Positions 17,451 through 27,474 of a DNA stretch of 64,000 nt are shown here, piece by piece; position 1 is the first letter of the stretch; every line of letters starts with the position of its first letter. Origin of the DNA: Nocardioides pocheonensis (GTDB taxonomy: Bacteria > Actinomycetota > Actinomycetes > Propionibacteriales > Nocardioidaceae); contig NZ_RJSF01000040.1 of NCBI RefSeq assembly GCF_003725535.1, positions 773,477-837,476 of the forward strand, written 5' to 3'. A model generated the notes under the pieces. The model was not told the origin of the DNA. It worked only from the letters and a program-made list of their open reading frames with translations, and ran no database searches. A program made the translations under genes and the position numbers.

Positions 17451-17637
17451 CGTGCGAGGACGGTACCCAACTCGCCACGTTGGTGCGGTCAGAGTTGGTG
17501 TGCACCGGACCGGGAGCGCCTCACGGCGCGTGGCCGCTCGAAGCGGCTGATTTTGGGACCCGGGGCTGCCGCGGTCCGGCGCACTCGGAGAGTCTAACCG
17601 CTGGCCGGTGAGCAGCGGTGGATCTCCACACAACCCG

Positions 17638-18258
17638 TCACAGCTTGCCTTCGAGCTCCAGGTGGCCCGCGCGTTCCAGCTGGTCGGCGAGGGTCAACAG
17701 CCGGGCGGCGGCCAGGTCGGAGTGGTACGACGAGTCGCCGTCGGCCTCGGCCAGGGCGCGTCCGGCCGCGGCCACGCGCGCGAAGGCAGCCGCCCGGAAG
17801 ACCGTGTCGGCGAAGTCGCCCACGACCACGCCGCCCAGCACCGCGTCGACGAGCGCCTGCACCTCGGGGGGACCCGGTGGCTCCTCGACCCCGGAGATCG
17901 CCTCGGCGACGGGAGCCAGCGCCCGGCCGCGGTCGAACTCGCGGGCGGCCGTGCCCGGGTCGGCGTACACCCAGCTGCGCAGCACGTAGAGCCGCCAGAG
18001 GACCCCGGCCAGCGAATCGGCGGGTGCGCCCGCCCACAGTTCCGCGAGGGTCTCGAGGCCCTCGGTGTCGGCGAGGTGGACCACGCGGGAGACCAGCGCC
18101 TCGTCGGCCTGGTCACGCGCGCCGCGGACGAGGGCTGTGGCGGCACGGTCGGCCGCCTCGGCGAGGAGCGCGGGGTCGGCGCCGTGGTCGGTCGTCTCGA
18201 TCGCCTCGAAGCTGGCCGACCCGGGCATCGCCGGGCGGTGATGCTGACGCTCGCTCAT
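17638..18258 (-). CDS. Conserved hypothetical helical protein
   Basis: 206 residues, alanine-rich and probably all helical, without membrane segments or catalytic motifs that I recognise. The stretch VVHLADTEGLETLAELW followed by LWRLYVLRSWVYADP recalls actinobacterial proteins of unknown function. Coding character is supported by length and third-position GC bias. It stands between the PemK-like gene and a lipoprotein gene on the same strand, with gaps that suggest separate transcription. Confidence 0.7.
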   Translation of the reverse strand: MSERQHHRPAMPGSASFEAIETTDHGADPALLAEAADRAATALVRGARDQADEALVSRVVHLADTEGLETLAELWAGAPADSLAGVLWRLYVLRSWVYADPGTAAREFDRGRALAPVAEAISGVEEPPGPPEVQALVDAVLGGVVVGDFADTVFRAAAFARVAAAGRALAEADGDSSYHSDLAAARLLTLADQLERAGHLELEGKL

Positions 18259-18322
18259 CCGACCACGATAGGCGGCGTGTCCTGCTGTGGCGCGCTTCGA
18301 GGTGCCGGCGAAAGACGTGTCC

Positions 18323-19069
18323 TCAGCCCGAGGTGCCGGACAGCCTGCCGGCCGCGGCGACGACCATGCCGACCATCGGGTCCTTGCCGGGCGGATAGCG
18401 ATGATCCGGCCCGCTGTGGGCCATCCGGAGCACGGCGATGCGGGTGCCGTCGAGCACCGTGCCGAACGTCTCGAACCGCCCGGTCTCCTCGCCGGCAGGC
18501 GTCCAGGACACGATGTACCACCGGGCCGAGCCGGTCGGGACCGGTGCGGTCGTGAGCGGGCCGACCTGGAGCCGCGCGGCGGTGTCCATCGCGCCGCTGC
18601 AGCGGTCGTGCCAGGCCTTGAGCACGGTCCACGCGGTGGCTGCCGTCCTGGCGTCGGGGAACTCCGCGACCTGCTCGGCCGCGAGGTCGTCGCTGTCGTC
18701 GGCCGGGAAGAAGGTCCTCGTCACGACGTCGGTCGCGCCGATGCTCGCCAGGTCTGCCTTCGCGCAGACCCCGAACGGGTCTGTGGTCGCCGGCCCGGTC
18801 TCGCCGTCCTGCCACGGCCTCTGCGCGTTGAGCGCCGGGACCTGGTCGGTCGCGAGCAGCCGGTCCGCCAGCGGGACCGCGGTCGGGGACGCCGGCGGCG
18901 TGCTGCTCGGCGGCGTCGCCGGCGAGGTCGGGGACTCCGCAGGCGAGGTGGAGCCGACCGTGTCCGGTGACGCGGGTGCGTCCGGGGTGCCGCCGCACCC
19001 GGCCACCACCGCCAGCGCGGGGAGCAGGCACAGGGCGGCGAGGGTGCGGGACGGGCGGTGCAGACGCAT
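18323..19069 (-). CDS. Lipoprotein of unknown function
   Basis: 248 residues. A signal peptide with arginine-rich start and hydrophobic core (LAALCLLPALAVVAGC) ends in a lipobox at residue 25, so the mature protein is anchored to the outer face of the membrane. A Pro/Ser/Thr-rich linker follows to about residue 65. The globular part has two cysteines in FGVCAKA and HDRCSGAM that could form a disulfide. The layout is reminiscent of PknH-type extracellular sensor domains, but I could not confirm that family. Confidence 0.75.
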   Translation of the reverse strand: MRLHRPSRTLAALCLLPALAVVAGCGGTPDAPASPDTVGSTSPAESPTSPATPPSSTPPASPTAVPLADRLLATDQVPALNAQRPWQDGETGPATTDPFGVCAKADLASIGATDVVTRTFFPADDSDDLAAEQVAEFPDARTAATAWTVLKAWHDRCSGAMDTAARLQVGPLTTAPVPTGSARWYIVSWTPAGEETGRFETFGTVLDGTRIAVLRMAHSGPDHRYPPGKDPMVGMVVAAAGRLSGTSG

Positions 19070-19239
19070 GGAGCCACGGTAGGGGGACGAGCATCACATC
19101 GCCGGGCACCGGTCGGGGCGGCGTGTCCCGCTATCGTGACGGTGCCCTGGGCGAACGCCCGGCCCACGAGCATGTCGGTGTGCCGGCCGGGCACGACGCC
19201 TTCGCCAGGGAGACCGCAGGTGCAGTGAGGAGGGGTGCA

Positions 19240-20649
19240 GTGCTCGGCAGTCGCCGGATCAGGAAGTCCGTGCTCGGGTCCCTGGTGGTCCTCGCGGCTC
19301 TGGTCGTCACTGCCGCCTGCTCGTCGTCGGGCGCGGAGCCGAAGGCCGTGACCACCACGACCGCGACCCCCACCGGACCCACGCTGCTGACCTTCGCGGT
19401 GTACGGCCCGCCGCAGGTGATCACGGCGTACACCAAGATCGCGGCGGACTTCTCCGCCGAGCACCCCGACACCGTCGTGAACGTCCGCCCCTACGACTCC
19501 GCGCAGCAGGCCGAGGAAGCGCTGGCGAAGGAGCAGGCGGCCGGCGACCCCCCGGACGCGTTCCTGACCAGCCTCGACCAGGTGCCGTCGCTCGTGCAGG
19601 CGAAGGCGGTACGCCGGCTCGACGAGCTGCTCGGCGCGCGGCACGTCGACTTCGGTGACGGCTTCCAGCGGGACGCCCTCCAGGCGTTCAGCTCCGACAA
19701 CGCGCTGCAGTGCATGCCGGTCGACGTCTCGCCGCTGGTCGTCTACTACAACACCGACCTGATCAGCCTGGCCGGGCTCACCGGCCCGGGGCAGCGCCCG
19801 ATCACCGCCGACAGCGGCTGGAACGTCGACGAGTTCGCGGCTGCTGCGCGGCAGGCGACGCGGGGCGGCATCCGCGGGGTGTACGTCGCGCCGGACCTCG
19901 ACCAGGTGGCCCCGTTCGTCTGGTCCGCCGGTGGTCAGGTCGTCGACGACCTCGAGAAGCCGACCACGCTGACGCTGTCCGACACCGCCAGCGCGTCCGG
20001 TCTGGAGAAGCTGCTCGAGGTGGTCCGGGACCCCCACATCACCTTCAACCAGGCCCAGCTGGCCCGCCGCTCGGCGCTGCAGCGGTTCAAGAGCGGGTCG
20101 CTCGCGATGATGCTGGGCTACCGCAACCTGACTCCCGAGCTGCGGTCGCAGGTGAACCTGCGCTTCGACGTGATGCCGCTGCCCAAGGTCGGCACCCGCG
20201 CCACCAGCGGGGAGAGCTCCGGGCTGTGCCTGTCGAGCGCGTCGGAGCACCCGGAGAAGACCGCCGACTTCCTCGCCTACGCCGTGTCCGACGACGCGAT
20301 GGCCCTGCTCGCCGGCACCGGATACGTCGTACCGACCAACCTGGACGTGGAGAACTCCGAGGCCTTCCTCCAGACCGACGAGATGCCGGCCAGCGCCTCG
20401 GTGTTCACCTCGACGATCCGCGCGATCCACGCGGAGCCGCACGTGGTCACGTGGGACTCCGTGGCCACCAGCACCGCGAACCTGCTGAGCGGGCTCTTCT
20501 ACGACCCGGTGATCGACCCGCTCGAGGACCGGCTCAAGGCCATCGACGCCGCGTCGGCGCCGCTGTTCACACCGGTGCCCACCGCGTCCCCGTCGCCGGG
20601 CGCCCCGTCCTCCAGCCCGTCCTCCAGCCCGCCCTCGCCCGCGGGCTGA
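19240..20649 (+). CDS. ABC transporter solute-binding lipoprotein (sugar type), orphan
   Basis: 469 residues from the GTG at 19240, which has GAGGAGGGG about 5 bases ahead; the open frame begins further upstream at 18967 without a good start. The lipobox VVTAAC falls at about residue 25. The mature part has features of carbohydrate-binding family 1 proteins: FAVYGPPQVITAYTKIAADFSAEHPDTVVNV, then DAFLTSLDQVPSLVQAKAVRRLDEL and GQVVDDLEKPTTLTLSD. No permease or ATPase gene is nearby, so its transporter must be elsewhere, or it works as a sensor. A Pro/Ser-rich tail ends the protein. Confidence 0.88.
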   Translation: MLGSRRIRKSVLGSLVVLAALVVTAACSSSGAEPKAVTTTTATPTGPTLLTFAVYGPPQVITAYTKIAADFSAEHPDTVVNVRPYDSAQQAEEALAKEQAAGDPPDAFLTSLDQVPSLVQAKAVRRLDELLGARHVDFGDGFQRDALQAFSSDNALQCMPVDVSPLVVYYNTDLISLAGLTGPGQRPITADSGWNVDEFAAAARQATRGGIRGVYVAPDLDQVAPFVWSAGGQVVDDLEKPTTLTLSDTASASGLEKLLEVVRDPHITFNQAQLARRSALQRFKSGSLAMMLGYRNLTPELRSQVNLRFDVMPLPKVGTRATSGESSGLCLSSASEHPEKTADFLAYAVSDDAMALLAGTGYVVPTNLDVENSEAFLQTDEMPASASVFTSTIRAIHAEPHVVTWDSVATSTANLLSGLFYDPVIDPLEDRLKAIDAASAPLFTPVPTASPSPGAPSSSPSSSPPSPAG

Positions 20650-20655
20650 CCGACG

Positions 20656-21966
20656 TCAGTCCGCCTCGGGCCGATCGTCCGGCGCGGCTGCCTCGACCTG
20701 CTCCTCCGGCGCGGCGGGCTCGGCCGGATGCCGGATCGCCTCCGCGATGAGCGGAGCCATCAGGTCGACCTGCCACTGCCGCGCTCCGAGCCGGAGCAGC
20801 TCGGCGCCCACGGCCTCCTCGAGCTGCGCCTCGGCCACCTTCGGCGGGCTCCAGAGCACCCGGCGCATGTAGTCGGGCGTGAGCAGGTTCTCGATCGGGA
20901 CGTTGCGCTCCTCGGAGAGGGCGGTGACGGCCGTGCGGGCGGCGTTGAGCCGGGCCGCGGCCACAGGATCGCGGTCGGCCCACGACCGCACCTGCGGTGG
21001 CCCGTCGGACCGGTTCGCCAGCGGGGGCAGCTCGGCATCCGGGAGCGCACGAGCGCGCTTGAGCGCCTCCACCCAGGTGTCCAGGTAGCGCCGGGCGCCC
21101 CGCCCGTGGAAGCCGGGGGTGCTCATCAAGAGCTTGCCGTTGGTGGGCAGGGCGTTGGCCGCGGCGATCACGGCGGCGTCGGGGATCAGGCGGCCCGGGG
21201 TCGTGTCGAGCTCCTCGGCCAGCTCGTCGCGCACGGTCCAGAGCTCGCGGACCGCGGCGAGGGCACGGCGGCCCTTCGCCTTGTGGATGCCCGAGGTGCG
21301 CCGCCACGGGTCGAGCCGGGGGGACGGCTCGAAGCTGATCAGGTGCTCGAACTCCTGGCGCGCCCACTCGGCCTTGCCGGTCTCCTCCAGCTCACGGCCG
21401 AGCACCTCGCGCAGCTCGAGGAGCACCTCGACGTCGAGGGCGGCGTACTCGAGCCAGGGTGTCGGGAGCGGTCGCTGCGACCAGTCGGCGGCGGAGTGCT
21501 CCTTGCGCATCGACTTGCCGACGATCGACTCGACCAGCGTGGCCAGCCCGACGCGCGGGTAGCCGAGCAGGCGCGCGGCCAGCTCGGTGTCGAACAGGGC
21601 GGCCGGACGGAGCCCGACCTCGCGCAGGCAGGGTAGGTCCTGGCTGGCCGCGTGCAGGATCCACTCGGCGTCGCCGATCGCCTCGTTGAGGGAGGTGAGG
21701 TCGGGGAACGCGACCGGGTCGATCAGGGCGGTGCCGGCCCCCTCCCGCCGCAGCTGCACGAGGTAGGCCCGCGCGGAGTACCGGTAGCCGGAGGCTCGCT
21801 CGGCGTCCAGGCCGATCGGCCCGGTGCCGGCCGCGACCCGCGCGACGACGGCGGCGAGGCCCTCGGGCGTGTCGGTGATCTCGGGGAGCCCGTCACGCAG
21901 CGTGAGCAGGGGCGCGGTCTCGTCGGGGGGCTCTTCGCCGGTGGGCGAAGGTGTGTCCGTGGTCAT
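20656..21966 (-). CDS. rnd: Ribonuclease D-like 3'-5' exonuclease with HRDC domain
   Basis: 436 residues. The DEDD exonuclease motifs are visible: [15 protein letters not shown] (Exo I, DxE), [16 protein letters not shown] (Exo II) and [15 protein letters not shown] (Exo III, YxxxD). The HRDC domain follows about residue 225 ([20 protein letters not shown]). RNase D trims 3' ends of tRNA and other small RNAs. It overlaps the upstream DUF3000 gene by one base (TGATG), an arrangement common in actinobacteria. The gene is convergent with the solute-binding protein, only 6 bases apart. Confidence 0.93.
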   Translation of the reverse strand: MTTDTPSPTGEEPPDETAPLLTLRDGLPEITDTPEGLAAVVARVAAGTGPIGLDAERASGYRYSARAYLVQLRREGAGTALIDPVAFPDLTSLNEAIGDAEWILHAASQDLPCLREVGLRPAALFDTELAARLLGYPRVGLATLVESIVGKSMRKEHSAADWSQRPLPTPWLEYAALDVEVLLELREVLGRELEETGKAEWARQEFEHLISFEPSPRLDPWRRTSGIHKAKGRRALAAVRELWTVRDELAEELDTTPGRLIPDAAVIAAANALPTNGKLLMSTPGFHGRGARRYLDTWVEALKRARALPDAELPPLANRSDGPPQVRSWADRDPVAAARLNAARTAVTALSEERNVPIENLLTPDYMRRVLWSPPKVAEAQLEEAVGAELLRLGARQWQVDLMAPLIAEAIRHPAEPAAPEEQVEAAAPDDRPEAD

Positions 21967-22565
21967 CAGTCTGTGCCGCGCTGTCCCCGTCGGCTCGGCA
22001 TGGTGACGACACCCTCGGGCACCGGCGGAAGCCCCGCGGCCGTGCAGAGCAGCTCACCCCAGGCTTCGACGTGCGGGGTCAGCTCGCCGACCGGCGTCCA
22101 CGAGGCGCGGATCTCGATCTGGGCCGTGCCGGGCTCGGTCGCCATGCCTCCGAAGCTCTCGGAGGCGACCGTGGTGACCGTGCCGGAGGGCGCGGCATAG
22201 GTGGCGCCGTGGGCCTCGAGTGCCTCGGTGAGCCAGGTCCACCCGACCTCCGCGAGCAGCGGGTCGGTGACCAGCTCGGGGTCGATGTCGGCGCGGGCGT
22301 AGGCGACGCAGCGGAAGGTGCCCTCCCAGGCGTCGTTGCCGGCGGGGTCGTGCAGCACCACGATCCGGCCCGTGCCGATGTCGACTCCGTCGGACGTCAC
22401 GTCCGCGGACAGCGCCGAGGCGTACGGCGCGATCCGCTGGGGCGCGGGCATCTCCTCGGTGAGCACCTCGGGGCGGAACCGCGCGGACCGGAGCTGCTCC
22501 ACGGCGCGCACGAACTCGGCCGGCATCGGCGGAGGCTCGCGGTGGCGTTCCCGGGGTGCAGGCAT
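21966..22565 (-). CDS. DUF3000 family protein
   Basis: 199 residues. The sequence ([20 protein letters not shown], then [15 protein letters not shown] and [20 protein letters not shown]) fits DUF3000, a family restricted to actinobacteria and usually found between hemE and the RNase D gene, as here. The function is unknown. The start lies 69 bases from the divergent hemE start, so both probably share a bidirectional promoter region. Its stop overlaps the RNase D start. Confidence 0.92.
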   Translation of the reverse strand: MPAPRERHREPPPMPAEFVRAVEQLRSARFRPEVLTEEMPAPQRIAPYASALSADVTSDGVDIGTGRIVVLHDPAGNDAWEGTFRCVAYARADIDPELVTDPLLAEVGWTWLTEALEAHGATYAAPSGTVTTVASESFGGMATEPGTAQIEIRASWTPVGELTPHVEAWGELLCTAAGLPPVPEGVVTMPSRRGQRGTD

Positions 22566-22634
22566 GGCCTCAGATTAGGCGGATCGGGGGGTCCCGCGTC
22601 CCCGACTCGCCGCCCGACCTGCGAAGATCGACCC

Positions 22635-23720
22635 ATGTCGGACGCGGCCCAGTCACCACCTCTCGCCGGGGGACAGGTGGCCCCGCCGAGCACCCCGCTG
22701 GCCGCCTCGGCGTTCCTGCGCGCGGCCCGCGGCGAGCCCGTCCCGCACACGCCCGTCTGGTTCATGCGGCAGGCCGGGCGGTCGCTGCCGGAGTACCTCG
22801 CGATCCGCGAGGGCGTGAGCATGCTCGACTCCTGCATGCGGCCCGACCTGGTCACCGAGATCACGCTCCAGCCGGTCCGCCGGTACGCCGTGGACGCCGC
22901 GATCTTCTTCTCCGACATCGTGCTCCCGCTGAAGGCGATCGGCGTCGACCTCGACATCGTGCCCGGCGTGGGCCCGGTGGTCGCGCGGCCCGTCCGGACG
23001 CTCGACGACGTCGCCGCGATCCCCGACCTCACGCCCGAGCACGTCCCCTACATCACCGAGTCGGTGCGGCTCCTCGTCGCCGAGCTCGGTGCTACCCCGC
23101 TGATCGGCTTCGCCGGCGCGCCGTTCACCGTGGCGTCGTACCTCGTCGAGGGCGGGCCGTCGAAGGACCATGCCCGCACGAAGGCGCTGATGTTCGGCGC
23201 CCCGGGCGTCTGGAACGCCCTCCTCTCCAAGATCGCCGGCATCTCGGCGGCGTACCTCGGTGTCCAGGTCGAGGCCGGCGCCAGCGCCGTGCAGCTCTTC
23301 GACTCGTGGGCCGGGGCGCTGACTCGTGCCGACTACGAGCAGCACGTGCTCCCGTTCTCCCGCCAGGTGCTGGAGGCGGTCGGCCGGCACGGCGTGCCCC
23401 GCATCCACTTCGGCGTCGGCACCGGGGAGATCCTCGACCTCATGGGCGCCGCGGGTGCCGAGGTGGTCGGCGTCGACTGGCGCGTCCCGCTCGCCGAGGG
23501 CGTACGCCGGGTCGGGGGTCGCTGCGTCCAGGGCAACCTCGACCCGACCCTGGTCTTCGCCCCGACCGAGGTGATGCTCGAGCGGGCCGACCAGGTGCTC
23601 GCGGCCGGTCGGGCGGCGCCGGGCCACATCTTCAACCTCGGCCACGGCGTGATCCCCTCCACCGATCCCGACCAGCTCAAGCGGCTGACCGACCACGTGC
23701 ACGAGGTCAGCAGCCGCTGA
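22635..23720 (+). CDS. hemE: Uroporphyrinogen decarboxylase
   Basis: 361 residues from the ATG at 22635. The N-terminal signature [15 protein letters not shown] contains the substrate-binding arginines, and [19 protein letters not shown] and [20 protein letters not shown] are typical of the family. HemE decarboxylates the four acetate arms of uroporphyrinogen III to give coproporphyrinogen III in the cytosol. It is the first of three heme genes on this strand in the window; a DUF4349 lipoprotein gene on the other strand lies between it and hemY. Confidence 0.97.
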   Translation: MSDAAQSPPLAGGQVAPPSTPLAASAFLRAARGEPVPHTPVWFMRQAGRSLPEYLAIREGVSMLDSCMRPDLVTEITLQPVRRYAVDAAIFFSDIVLPLKAIGVDLDIVPGVGPVVARPVRTLDDVAAIPDLTPEHVPYITESVRLLVAELGATPLIGFAGAPFTVASYLVEGGPSKDHARTKALMFGAPGVWNALLSKIAGISAAYLGVQVEAGASAVQLFDSWAGALTRADYEQHVLPFSRQVLEAVGRHGVPRIHFGVGTGEILDLMGAAGAEVVGVDWRVPLAEGVRRVGGRCVQGNLDPTLVFAPTEVMLERADQVLAAGRAAPGHIFNLGHGVIPSTDPDQLKRLTDHVHEVSSR

Positions 23721-23748
23721 TCGTCCGGGGTGGTCCGGACCGGGGCCG

Positions 23749-24663
23749 CTAGGGCTCCGGCGCCGGCGCCGGCGGGGGAGCCGCCACGAGCCGACGACGG
23801 CGGGTCAGCCACACGACGGGACCGCCGAGCAGCGCCACGACCACGGCGAAGGGCAGCACCGCTCCGATCGCCGTACCGATCACGACCAGGGTCTGTCCCA
23901 ACGCGTGCCAACCGCCCTCCAGGCCGCCGAGGAAGCCGGGCGCCGGTGCACTTTCGTGGTGCCGGGGCGGGCGGGTCAGGGTGACCTGGATCGAGGACAG
24001 GGAGGTCTGGTCGGCGAGGTACTTCTGCTGCTGCACGAGGGAGTCCAGCTCGGCCTGCCGGGTGCTGAGCTCCCGCTCGACCGACATGATCTCGGCAATG
24101 GTGTTCGCGCGGGCGAGCAGGCGCTCGATGCTGTCGACGCTGTCGCTCTGCGCCTTGACCCGGGCGTTGATGTCGATCACCTGCGTGGTCACGTCCTCGA
24201 CCGTCTGCTGACGGTGCCGGACCGTGCCGAGCGCGGCCAGGCCGTCGAGAGCACGCTCGAAGGAGTCGGCGGGCACCCGGACGGTGAGGTCGACCCGCTC
24301 GAGCCGGCCGCGGGTGTCGGAGAGAGAGTGCTCGTCAGCCAGGTGACCGCCGAGACCGGTGACCAGGTTGATCGCGTCCTGACGGACGCCGGCGAGGTCC
24401 TCCGTGCTGAGCCGCACGTTGCCGTTCGCGATCACCGCGCGCTGGAGTGCACGGTCGACGGCCGGCTTGGCCGCCACGCCGTCGGCTGCCCGGGCGTCCT
24501 GCGGGGTCCGCGCCGCGTCGGACGAGCCACCGACGTCGGACGCGGTCGACCCGGAGCTCCCGGAGGTCTTCTGGTCGGAGCCGGCGCCGCCACCGCAGGC
24601 GGTCAGCGCCGCGGCGAGCGGCAGGGTCAGCAGGGCGAGCGCGAGGCGGTGTCGGAGCTCCAT
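23749..24663 (-). CDS. DUF4349 lipoprotein
   Basis: 304 residues from the ATG at 24663. A lipoprotein signal peptide (LALALLTLPLAAALTAC) ends at cysteine 23. The DUF4349 core is recognisable: VIANGNVRLSTEDLAGVRQDAINLV, HLADEHSLSDTRGRLERVDLTVRVPADSFERAL, and a coiled-coil region with heptad pattern around residues 165-215 (IERLLARANTIAEIMSVERELSTRQAELDSLVQQ). A membrane helix near the C-terminus (VVIGTAIGAVLPFAVVVALLGG) precedes an arginine-rich cytoplasmic stub. The function of this family is unknown. Confidence 0.88.
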   Translation of the reverse strand: MELRHRLALALLTLPLAAALTACGGGAGSDQKTSGSSGSTASDVGGSSDAARTPQDARAADGVAAKPAVDRALQRAVIANGNVRLSTEDLAGVRQDAINLVTGLGGHLADEHSLSDTRGRLERVDLTVRVPADSFERALDGLAALGTVRHRQQTVEDVTTQVIDINARVKAQSDSVDSIERLLARANTIAEIMSVERELSTRQAELDSLVQQQKYLADQTSLSSIQVTLTRPPRHHESAPAPGFLGGLEGGWHALGQTLVVIGTAIGAVLPFAVVVALLGGPVVWLTRRRRLVAAPPPAPAPEP

Positions 24664-24730
24664 GGCGCTTGGACGTGGACGTGCGGGGGCCGGTTCCCCG
24701 GCGGCCCGGCAGGTTTGGGACAGTGGGCAC

Positions 24731-26149
24731 GTGGAGAAGACCGAACGGCCGACCGTCGCCGTCGTGGGCGGCGGGATCGCCGGGCTGGCCGCGGCTGCCC
24801 GTGTGCGCGCCGAGCGGCCCGACGTCGACGTCGTGCTCCTCGAGTCGTCTCCCGACATCGGCGGCAAGCTGCGGCTCGGCGAGGTCGGCGGCGTGGTCGT
24901 CGACGTCGGTGCCGAGGCGATGCTGAACCGCCGGCCCGAGGCGGTCGAGCTCACCCAGGCCTCCGGGCTGGGTGACGCGATCGTCCACCCCGCGACGACC
25001 GCGGCCAACCTCTGGTCGCGCGGCGAGCTGCTGCCGATGCCGCGCACGCTGATGGGCATCCCCACCGACCTCAAGGGACTGGCCGACAGCAAGGTGATCT
25101 CGAAGGCCGGCCTCGCGCGCGCCGCGATGGACGCCGTGCTGCCCGCCTCGTCGCTCGACGGCCGCGACGCGAGCATCGGCGGACTGGTCGAGGAGCGGTT
25201 CGGCAAGGAGGTCGTCGACCGGCTCGTGGAGCCGCTGCTCGGCGGCGTCTACGCCGGCCACGCCCGGGAGATCTCGGCGCGTGCTGCGGTGCCCCAGGTG
25301 GTCGCGCTGCTCGACCGGGACCGCTCCCTCACCAAGGCCGCGGCCCGCGCGATGAGCGGCCCGGCCAGCGACACCCCGATCTTCGCCGGCATCACCGGCG
25401 GAGTCGGGCGGCTGCCCGCCGCGGTCGTCACGTCGTCGGGCACGCGGGTCGAGACCGACGCGACGGTGCGCGACCTGGCCCGCCGCTCCGAGGGCGGCTG
25501 GACCCTGGTGGTCGGGTCCACCCGCGAGCCGCGGCTGGTCCAGGCCGACGCGGTGGTGCTCGCGGTGCCCGCGCCGCCGGCCGCTCGCCTGCTCAGCGAC
25601 GTCGCCCCGGCGGCCGCGCTGGAGCTCGCCCGCATCGAGTACGCCTCCGTCGCGGTGGTCACGCTCGCCTTTCGGCTGCGCGACTTCCCCGAGGTCGCCG
25701 GCTCCGGGTTCCTCGTTCCTCCCGTCGACAAGCGGGCGGTGAAGGCCGCGACGTTCTCCTTCGCCAAGTGGGACTGGGTGCGCGACGCGGGCGGCGGGGA
25801 GCTGCTGCTCATGCGCTGCTCGCTCGGTCGCCACCGCGAGGAGCACCAGCTGCAGCGCCCCGACGAGGAGCTGGTCGAGGTGGCGCTGCACGACCTCGCC
25901 GATGCGATCGGGCTCTCGGTGCGGCCGGTCGACGCGCACGTGCAGCGCTGGGGCGGGGGCCTGCCGCAGTACGCCGTCGGGCACCTGCAGCGCGTCGCTG
26001 CGATCCGGGCCGACGTCGCCCGGCAGCCGGGCCTCGCGGTGTGCGGCGCGGCGTACGACGGGGTCGGCATCCCGGCCTGCATCGCCTCGGGCCGACGGGC
26101 GGCCGACGAGGTCCTGGCCGCGCTGGCCGCCCCGGCGCCCGAGCGCTGA
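24731..26149 (+). CDS. hemY: Coproporphyrinogen III / protoporphyrinogen oxidase
   Basis: 472 residues from a GTG at 24731. The FAD-binding motif [17 protein letters not shown] starts near residue 8, and [27 protein letters not shown] is characteristic. The C-terminal FAD contact region is near [16 protein letters not shown]. In Gram-positive bacteria HemY oxidises coproporphyrinogen III to coproporphyrin III in the coproporphyrin-dependent heme route. The presence of hemQ 22 bases downstream supports this route here. Confidence 0.95.
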   Translation: MEKTERPTVAVVGGGIAGLAAAARVRAERPDVDVVLLESSPDIGGKLRLGEVGGVVVDVGAEAMLNRRPEAVELTQASGLGDAIVHPATTAANLWSRGELLPMPRTLMGIPTDLKGLADSKVISKAGLARAAMDAVLPASSLDGRDASIGGLVEERFGKEVVDRLVEPLLGGVYAGHAREISARAAVPQVVALLDRDRSLTKAAARAMSGPASDTPIFAGITGGVGRLPAAVVTSSGTRVETDATVRDLARRSEGGWTLVVGSTREPRLVQADAVVLAVPAPPAARLLSDVAPAAALELARIEYASVAVVTLAFRLRDFPEVAGSGFLVPPVDKRAVKAATFSFAKWDWVRDAGGGELLLMRCSLGRHREEHQLQRPDEELVEVALHDLADAIGLSVRPVDAHVQRWGGGLPQYAVGHLQRVAAIRADVARQPGLAVCGAAYDGVGIPACIASGRRAADEVLAALAAPAPER

Positions 26150-26171
26150 CGGCCGCTGGGACAATGGCGTC

Positions 26172-26882
26172 ATGACGACGAGCGGGAAGCCGGCCGGGAA
26201 GTCGGCCCGGGAGATCAACGAGACCATTCGCTACGCGATGTGGTCGGTCTTCAAGCTGCGCGACCCGCTGGGCGACGCCGACCGGGAGACCGAGGCGGCC
26301 GAGGTCGAGACGCTCTTCAAGGAGCTCGACGCGGACGACGTCGTGGTCCGCGGTGTCTACGACGTCTCCGGCCTGCGCGCCGACGCCGACCTCATGGTCT
26401 GGTCGCACGCCGCGTCCTCCGACCAGCTCCAGGAGCTCTACCACCGGCTCCGTCGCACGCGCTTCGGCCGCCGGCTCGACCCGGTCTGGTCGCAGATGGC
26501 GCTGCACCGCCCGGCGGAGTTCAACAAGAGCCACGTGCCGGCGTTCATGGCCGACGAGGAGGTGCGCCGGTACCTCTGCGTCTACCCGTTCGTCCGCTCG
26601 TACGAGTGGTACCTCCTCCCCGACGAGGAGCGCCGCGCGCTCCTGGTCGAGCACGGCCAGATGGGCCGGGGCTACCCCGACGTGCGGGCGAACACCGTGC
26701 CCGCGTTCGCCCTCGGCGACTACGAGTGGATCCTCGCCTTCGAGGCCGACGACCTCGACCGGATCGTCGACCTGATGCGCGACCTGCGCGCCTCCGGGGC
26801 CCGGCGCCACGTCCGCGTGGAGATCCCGTTCTACACCGGCCGCAAGGTCAGCCCGACCGAGCTGATCGACGCGCTGCCCTGA
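26172..26882 (+). CDS. hemQ: Heme synthase HemQ (coproheme decarboxylase)
   Basis: 236 residues, ATG at 26172. The family signature is [11 protein letters not shown] at the N-terminus, and [13 protein letters not shown] includes the tyrosine that becomes a radical during decarboxylation. HemQ removes two propionate carboxyls of iron-coproheme with peroxide to yield heme b. It belongs to the chlorite dismutase superfamily but is the heme-synthesis type. The ferrochelatase gene of the route is not in this window. The gene ends just before an inverted-repeat element. Confidence 0.95.
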   Translation: MTTSGKPAGKSAREINETIRYAMWSVFKLRDPLGDADRETEAAEVETLFKELDADDVVVRGVYDVSGLRADADLMVWSHAASSDQLQELYHRLRRTRFGRRLDPVWSQMALHRPAEFNKSHVPAFMADEEVRRYLCVYPFVRSYEWYLLPDEERRALLVEHGQMGRGYPDVRANTVPAFALGDYEWILAFEADDLDRIVDLMRDLRASGARRHVRVEIPFYTGRKVSPTELIDALP

Positions 26883-26884
26883 GG

Positions 26885-26968
26885 GGTTTCGGCAGGCTCA
26901 ACCACCCGTGGTCGAGCCTGCACTCCGGTGGTCGAGCCTGCACTCCGGTGGTCGAGCCTGCCGAGACC
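26885..26968. repeat. Second copy of the GTTTCGGCAGGCTCAACCA inverted repeat
   Basis: Arms of 22 bases (GGTTTCGGCAGGCTCAACCA and two more bases at 26885-26906; near-complement at 26947-26968 with two mismatches) flank two direct 20-base units of the form ggtcgagcctgcactccggt. It fills the gap between the convergent hemQ and msrB genes and is well placed as a bidirectional terminator. It is a relative of 3499-3608. Confidence 0.85.
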
Positions 26969-26971
26969 GGC

Positions 26972-27379
26972 TCAGCCCTCGGCGGGCTCCAGGGTCAGGC
27001 TGATCGAGTTGATGCAGTAGCGCTGGTCGGTCGGCGTACCGTAGCCCTCGCCCTCGAACACGTGGCCGAGGTGCGAGCCGCAGTTCGCGCAGCGCACCTC
27101 GGTGCGCACGCTGCCGAACGACCGGTCCTCGAGGTACTGGACCCGGTCCTCGGCGAGCGGCGCGTAGAACGACGGCCACCCGCAGTGCGAGTCGAACTTC
27201 GTGTCCGAGCGGAAGAGCTCGGCGTTGCAGGCACGGCAGCGGTAGACGCCGGTGGTCTTGGTGTCGGTGTACTCCCCGGTGAACGGGCGCTCGGTGCCGG
27301 CCTTGCGGAGGACGGCGTACTCCTCGGGGCTCAGCTGCTCGCGCCACTCGGCGTCGGTCTTCTCCACGGCGTAGGACAT
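26972..27379 (-). CDS. msrB: Peptide methionine-(R)-S-oxide reductase MsrB
   Basis: 135 residues. Zinc-binding cysteines are C48/C51 (YRCRACN) and C97/C100 (VRCANCG). The catalytic cysteine is C122 in RYCINSISL, and C66 in SHCGWPSFY is a candidate resolving cysteine. GHVFEGEGYGTPTDQRY is the usual active-site stretch. The enzyme reduces the R-form of methionine sulfoxide in damaged proteins using thioredoxin, in the cytosol. Length and motifs are complete. Confidence 0.97.
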   Translation of the reverse strand: MSYAVEKTDAEWREQLSPEEYAVLRKAGTERPFTGEYTDTKTTGVYRCRACNAELFRSDTKFDSHCGWPSFYAPLAEDRVQYLEDRSFGSVRTEVRCANCGSHLGHVFEGEGYGTPTDQRYCINSISLTLEPAEG

Positions 27380-27474
27380 GCCGGCAACGGTAGTCGGGCC
27401 GAGCAGCCCACCCCAGCGCCGGCGATGACAAATGAGTGACGTCGGCCGGTGGTCGGTGTCCTAGGTTGGTCCGC

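Noticed and set aside
17451-17637. Possible tRNA or antitoxin in the gap upstream of the PemK-like gene
   Set aside because: No cloverleaf with a GGTTCGA-type T-arm could be drawn and no convincing short frame with a ribosome site was found.
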